From the NCBI GenBank assembly GCA_002173095.1, contig NHBK01000005.1, positions 153,678 to 217,677 on the forward strand: a DNA stretch of 64,000 bases, given 5' to 3'. The first letter of the stretch is position 1; each line of letters starts with the position of its first letter. Under the pieces are notes generated by a model that worked only from the letters and a program-made list of their open reading frames with translations, made no database searches and was not told where the DNA came from. This document shows, one piece after another, positions 59,989 through 64,000 of this stretch. The translations under genes were made by a program, and so were the position numbers. The stretch is from Hyphomonadaceae bacterium TMED5. Lineage in GTDB: Bacteria; Pseudomonadota; Alphaproteobacteria; Caulobacterales; Hyphomonadaceae.

Positions 59989-61701
59989 TTAAGCCGCAGA
60001 AACGTCGCGAATGAAACGATCCACTTCCTTTGTCAGAAGATCGGTTTTCTCCATCAGCGCATTTGCAGAACTGAGAACCGTCTCTGCAGAACTTGTGGTC
60101 TTCTCAACACCCTGGAACAGATTGTTCATTGTGTTGGACACCTGATACGTGCCGGACGCAGCGCGCTGGACGTTCTGAGAAATCTCGTCGGTCGCCGCAC
60201 CTTGTTGCTCGATAGCTGCCGCAATCGCGCTGGTATATTCGTCGACTTCGCGAATGACCGACATGATCTGGGTGATAGCGTTCACCGAGTCATCCGTAGA
60301 GGTCTGAATTTCGCTGATCTGTTCAGAAATGTCTTCGGTTGCGCGGGAGGTTTGTGCCGCAAGCTGTTTCACCTCAGCCGCAACAACTGCAAAGCCTTTA
60401 CCCGCCTCACCGGCACGGGCCGATTCAATGGTCGCATTAAGAGCCAGCAGATTGGTCTGCTCTGCAATCGCCCCAATGAGGGAGACAACTTCGCTGATGC
60501 GCTCAGCAGAACGGGCAAGGCTTGCGACCTTCTCGTTCGATTCCTGGCTGCTTTCCGTCGCACGCTGTACGACTTGCGTTGTCTGCGCCACCTGACGACG
60601 GATCTCACCAATGGAAGAGGACAGCTCTTCAGCGGCCGTCGCCACAGACTGGACATTCTGGGACGCAGAGTCAGATGCCGTCATTGTTTCAGAGGCCTGA
60701 GAGGCATTGCTTTGCGCAATATCGGTCAGAGTACCCGCCGTGGAATCCAGGCCATGCGCGGTTTGGGTCACAGCGGATACAAGCCCGCCAACAGATTGCT
60801 GGAAGTCTGCAATATAAGCTTCGATCCGCGCCTGACGTGCACGTGCTTTCTCGTCCGCTTCCTCCTGCGCAGCCTGCAGGCGCACACGCTCTTGCGAACG
60901 CGTTTTCAAGGTATCCGTCGCTCGCGCGACAACTGCAATCTCATCAGTCCGGTCAGTGTATGGAACATCAACGGAGAGATCATCACGCGCGATCGCTTCA
61001 GTAACTGAAGCGAGCTTGCGAAGTGGCTGAAGCAAGCGACGCGCCGCCACTACGGACGCAAACAGAGCCAGCGCAATCACCGGAAGGACTGACAAAAGGA
61101 AGGTCCACATCATATGGCCAATAACGGCATTGATGCGGAACTTCTGAACCGCGACACACAGAATACCAATGATATCACCGGACGGGTTATACATAGGGTG
61201 ATAGACCGCATAATACGGCTCGCCCAACACCATTGAAACGCCAAGATAAGCCTCACCGCTGAGCACCGTTCGCTGGATTTCACCGTCGCGTCCAAGCTCA
61301 GTCCCAACGGCGCGGCTGCCATCATCTTTGATCACATTGGTCGCGCGGCGAATGAATGTCCGGTCCTGCGCATCCCATTCAAACACGGTGACGATTTCGT
61401 CTGTGATCGTGCCGATATCATCAATCAAATGAAAGTCGGTGAATGCGGGGAATTGCTCGAGCGTAACGGTTCCGACTTCTCCGTCAGACGTCCACTCGAT
61501 TTCACTACCCGGAATATCCCGATCGAAAATGCCTGCGGCAACGCGAAGATTGAGATTCTGTGTCGCGATCGCATCTTCGCGAACCTTACCAGAGATCACC
61601 ATAAAACTGATCACCCCGGTGATGATCAGAGCCATAACAACCAGAGCGCCACTCATGGCGGCAATGACCGTTGTGATATTCATTTTTTCCAGAAACTGCA
61701 T
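59989..61701 (-). CDS. Methyl-accepting chemotaxis protein with a Cache sensor (copy 1)
   Basis: A 570-residue chemoreceptor. The first membrane helix is residues about 14-34. A periplasmic Cache_3-Cache_2 type domain follows ([24 protein letters not shown]), then the second helix ([19 protein letters not shown]), HAMP, and a signalling hairpin with [20 protein letters not shown] and [19 protein letters not shown]. The C-terminus is [15 protein letters not shown]. It is a tandem paralogue of the next gene on the same strand, with 210 bases between. The ATG at 61701 or an internal one at 61683 is possible. Confidence 0.95.
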   Translation of the reverse strand: MQFLEKMNITTVIAAMSGALVVMALIITGVISFMVISGKVREDAIATQNLNLRVAAGIFDRDIPGSEIEWTSDGEVGTVTLEQFPAFTDFHLIDDIGTITDEIVTVFEWDAQDRTFIRRATNVIKDDGSRAVGTELGRDGEIQRTVLSGEAYLGVSMVLGEPYYAVYHPMYNPSGDIIGILCVAVQKFRINAVIGHMMWTFLLSVLPVIALALFASVVAARRLLQPLRKLASVTEAIARDDLSVDVPYTDRTDEIAVVARATDTLKTRSQERVRLQAAQEEADEKARARQARIEAYIADFQQSVGGLVSAVTQTAHGLDSTAGTLTDIAQSNASQASETMTASDSASQNVQSVATAAEELSSSIGEIRRQVAQTTQVVQRATESSQESNEKVASLARSAERISEVVSLIGAIAEQTNLLALNATIESARAGEAGKGFAVVAAEVKQLAAQTSRATEDISEQISEIQTSTDDSVNAITQIMSVIREVDEYTSAIAAAIEQQGAATDEISQNVQRAASGTYQVSNTMNNLFQGVEKTTSSAETVLSSANALMEKTDLLTKEVDRFIRDVSAA

Positions 61702-61770
61702 GTTCTTAGCGCCCTTAAGGTAGTGAGCTTCAAAAACATTTTACTCTGAATTGATTACATCTTCGGAAAT

Positions 61771-61795
61771 GAAATTCAGATTTTTCTGAAATTTC
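61771..61795. repeat. Inverted repeat upstream of chemoreceptor copy 1
   Basis: GAAATTCAGA (61771-61780) and TCTGAAATTTC (61785-61795) pair with a one-base bulge, loop TTTT. No GC-rich stem or T-run, so rather an operator than a terminator. Confidence 0.35.
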
Positions 61796-61857
61796 ACAAC
61801 CAAAACAATACGCTACAGCACCAGCCGACTACTACTGATTGCATTTCAAAATCGCAC

Positions 61858-61889
61858 AAAAAAAACGCCGCCAGTTCCCTGACGGCGTT
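61858..61889 (-). terminator. Terminator of chemoreceptor copy 2
   Basis: AACGCCGCCAG (61864-61874) pairs with CTGACGGCGTT (61879-61889), one mismatch, loop TTCC; TTTTTTTT follows on the minus strand. It separates the two receptor transcripts. Confidence 0.9.
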
Positions 61890-61911
61890 CTGTGAAACAA
61901 TTGACCGAAGA

Positions 61912-63627
61912 TCAGGCCGCAGAAACGTCGCGAATGAAGCGATCCACTTCCTGCGTCAGACGATCTGTTTTCTCCATCAGTGCATTCGCTGACTTCAGAA
62001 CAGTTTCAGCCGAGCCCGTCGTCTGTTCAACGCCAGAGAAAAGGTTCGTCATCGTTGTGGACACCTGGCTTGTACCAGACGCCGCGCGCTGAACATTCTG
62101 AGAAATCTCATCCGTCGCAGCACCCTGTTCTTCAATCGCAGCAGCAATGGCAGTGGTGTATTCATCCACTTCATTGATCACATTGATGATGTTCACAATG
62201 GCCTGAACAGATTCCTCCGTCGCCGTCTGAATTTCAGAAATCTGGCTTGAGATGTCTTCTGTCGCACGTGAGGTCTGAGCCGCAAGCTGTTTCACCTCAG
62301 ACGCAACAACCGCGAAGCCTTTGCCGGCTTCGCCTGCGCGCGCCGATTCAATGGTTGCGTTCAGCGCCAGAAGGTTGGTCTGCTCCGCAATCGCACCAAT
62401 CAGCGACACGACCTCACTAATGCGTTCAGCCGAACGCGCAAGGCTCGCTACCTTTTCATTGGATTCCTGGCTGGAATGCGTGGCGCGCTCAACAACCTGC
62501 GTTGTCTGAGCCACCTGACGGCGGATTTCAGAAATCGATGCTGACAATTCTTCAGCTGCTGTCGCTACCGACTGAACATTTTGAGACGCAATGTCAGATG
62601 CGCTCATTGTGTCAGATGCGCGAGACGCATTGTCCTGAGCGATCTGCGTCAGCGTGCCCGCTGTCGTATCGAGGCCCGTCGCAGTCTGAGAGACAGACGA
62701 GATCAGCTCAGCAACGGAATCGCGGAAGTCAGAGATATACTTCTCTACGCGCGACTGACGGGCACGGGTCTGGGCATCCAGCTCAGATTGCTGCTCTGAA
62801 AGTGCACGACGCTCATTGGATTTGGCTTTCAGCGAAACAATGGAATTGGCGAGCGTTCCAATCTCATCAAGACGCGCCGTGTGAGGAACATTCACATCGA
62901 GATTATCGTGCGCGATCTCTTCGGTGACGACGGCCAGTTCCTTGACCGGGCGCATCAGATAGCGCGCAGCAAAGATGCTGAGTGCAACCGCGAGCAGGAT
63001 CACAATCCCCATGCCAATGGCGAGCTTGATCATCAGATCGGAAACGACCGCCCCGATTTTGGCCTGCTCAACGCCAACATAGAGAATGCCGAGAGTATCG
63101 CCTGTCACAGACCGGATAGGCAGGTAGACCGTGTAATAGTCTTTACCCAGAATGTTAGCCTCGCCGAGATAAGTCTCGCCGCGCATAATATAAGGGTAAA
63201 CCACACCAGATGTGCCAAGCGGCGTTCCTACAGCGCGGGAGCCATCCGGCTTCACAATGTTCGTGCTGCGACGCCAGAAATCACGTGTCTCTTCATCCCA
63301 GACGAACACCGTCGCCGTCTCATCGGTCGCCCGACCGACGCGATCAATCAGATCGTGATTTTCAAATTCAGGAATGGATTGAACGGTTACGCCCGTGACG
63401 TTGCCTTCTGCGTTCCAGGAGACATTAAAACCTTCAAGATTGTCTTCCAGCATGGACGCGGCCACGCGAAGACTGGTCTGTTGTGAGGAAAGCGCATCTT
63501 CCTTCACCTTACCGGTGATGACGAGGTTCGCGATGACCGCCACGACCAGAAGAGAGAAAATGACAAGGCCGCCAGTCATCGCAGCGATGAGAGACGTGAT
63601 CTTCATGTTCGAGAGTTTGGAAAACAT
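61912..63627 (-). CDS. Methyl-accepting chemotaxis protein with a Cache sensor (copy 2)
   Basis: A 571-residue paralogue of the previous receptor. The periplasmic domain is similar in plan ([40 protein letters not shown]) but clearly diverged, so it is likely to sense a different ligand. The signalling part is nearly identical, with [20 protein letters not shown] and [14 protein letters not shown], and the end [19 protein letters not shown] reads [18 protein letters not shown]. Start at 63627 or the internal MKITSL at 63606. It has its own terminator and is first in transcription order. Confidence 0.95.
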   Translation of the reverse strand: MFSKLSNMKITSLIAAMTGGLVIFSLLVVAVIANLVITGKVKEDALSSQQTSLRVAASMLEDNLEGFNVSWNAEGNVTGVTVQSIPEFENHDLIDRVGRATDETATVFVWDEETRDFWRRSTNIVKPDGSRAVGTPLGTSGVVYPYIMRGETYLGEANILGKDYYTVYLPIRSVTGDTLGILYVGVEQAKIGAVVSDLMIKLAIGMGIVILLAVALSIFAARYLMRPVKELAVVTEEIAHDNLDVNVPHTARLDEIGTLANSIVSLKAKSNERRALSEQQSELDAQTRARQSRVEKYISDFRDSVAELISSVSQTATGLDTTAGTLTQIAQDNASRASDTMSASDIASQNVQSVATAAEELSASISEIRRQVAQTTQVVERATHSSQESNEKVASLARSAERISEVVSLIGAIAEQTNLLALNATIESARAGEAGKGFAVVASEVKQLAAQTSRATEDISSQISEIQTATEESVQAIVNIINVINEVDEYTTAIAAAIEEQGAATDEISQNVQRAASGTSQVSTTMTNLFSGVEQTTGSAETVLKSANALMEKTDRLTQEVDRFIRDVSAA

Positions 63628-63890
63628 CGTAAATCAGCCCGGTTATAATTTGGTTTGCGAACCAGCTAACCCGAAATGATTTACGAAATGCCGAATAAAT
63701 TTAACAAAACAGTCCGACCTGAATAAAACTTGCGCGAAACCTGAATTGTTGCAGGCGCGCACGCCAGCGCATCATTCTACGCCATGGGCGCGGCTGTGAC
63801 TGAATTTGCGCGCTTTGGCCCTCTTGACCTTCTGGCAGAAAAAACGCACCCCTCCGGCTTGTAAAAAAAGCGCGTCCTCAGGAGTTTCTC

Positions 63891-64000
63891 ATGCGTGTGA
63901 CCATGATCGGTACTGGCTATGTGGGCCTTGTTTCCGGAGCCTGTTTTGCAGATTTCGGCCATGTGGTGACCTGTGTAGATAAGGATGCATCCAAGATTGA
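63891..64000 (+). CDS. ugd: UDP-glucose/GDP-mannose dehydrogenase, N-terminal part
   Basis: Partial gene running off the right edge (36 codons). It begins [20 protein letters not shown], the diagnostic glycine-rich NAD site (GTGYVGL) of the UDP-glucose 6-dehydrogenase family, and continues [16 protein letters not shown] with the strand-2 Asp that binds the NAD ribose. GGAG lies 6 bases before the ATG. It makes a uronic-acid sugar nucleotide for the envelope. UDP-glucose versus another sugar cannot be decided from this part. Confidence 0.9.
   Translation, partial: MRVTMIGTGYVGLVSGACFADFGHVVTCVDKDASKI

Overview
The window looks like chromosomal DNA of a marine, stalk-forming-type alphaproteobacterium, most likely Hyphomonadaceae/Caulobacterales (a Ponticaulis- or Hyphomonas-like organism). 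The reasons are a moderate-to-high GC content, an alphaproteobacterial Usg protein, a CC_3452-type secreted protein, hemC/tsaD back to back, an alphaproteobacterial mitofilin (Mic60) homologue in the heme operon, a serC leader RNA of the alphaproteobacterial type, and the typical small set of two-gene operons with interlocked ends. The genus cannot be fixed from the sequence alone. I see no transposase, phage gene, CRISPR array or rRNA; there is one tRNA.

Layout. 1-2.7 kb: start of mutM, then an MBOAT O-acetyltransferase and its SGNH partner. 2.9-4.7 kb: tRNA-Thr(CGT) followed by a cluster of perfect palindromes and four small orphan genes, the most accessory-looking part. 4.75-9.9 kb: truncated haemoglobin, a glutaredoxin-MauE fusion, a DUF305 protein, CopB, CopA and a small Met/His/Cys-rich secreted protein (copper and redox handling in the envelope). 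9.9-14.5 kb: hemC-hemD-mic60-hemY operon, transcribed towards the cop genes. 14.5-18.9 kb: tsaD, a CheY-like regulator, RarD, YghU. 19-29.8 kb: asd, SnoaL-like, usg, a secreted zinc metallopeptidase lipoprotein with a partner lipoprotein, DUF817, leuD/inhibitor/leuB, VOC protein. 29.9-41.8 kb: GH5 hydrolase, thiolase, DUF2332, MscS channel, chemoreceptor, purA, PagL, phosphomannomutase. 41.9-53.5 kb: possible CheY-binding protein, gpmA, deaminase, GST with an acidic tail, Hsp20, methyltransferase, acyl-CoA carboxylase, hydrolases and SCP2, EamA and TrpF-like proteins. 53.7-64 kb: PhyH/TetR, serC-mazG-like-serA, a VUT transporter, two tandem Cache chemoreceptors and the start of a UDP-sugar dehydrogenase gene.

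Most genes are housekeeping: heme, serine, leucine, aspartate-family and purine synthesis, glycolysis, and envelope sugars. The regulatory parts are the most interesting. A 9-bp long-range stem that competes with a local hairpin lies directly before serA (56861-56956) and looks like an undescribed riboswitch-like leader. The hsp20 gene has a near-consensus RpoH promoter and a ROSE-type RNA thermometer. serC has the known alphaproteobacterial leader, and the TetR gene has a perfect 20-bp operator. The cloverleaf palindrome touching the tRNA-Thr end is also unexplained. All family assignments are from reading motifs by eye; no database search was made.
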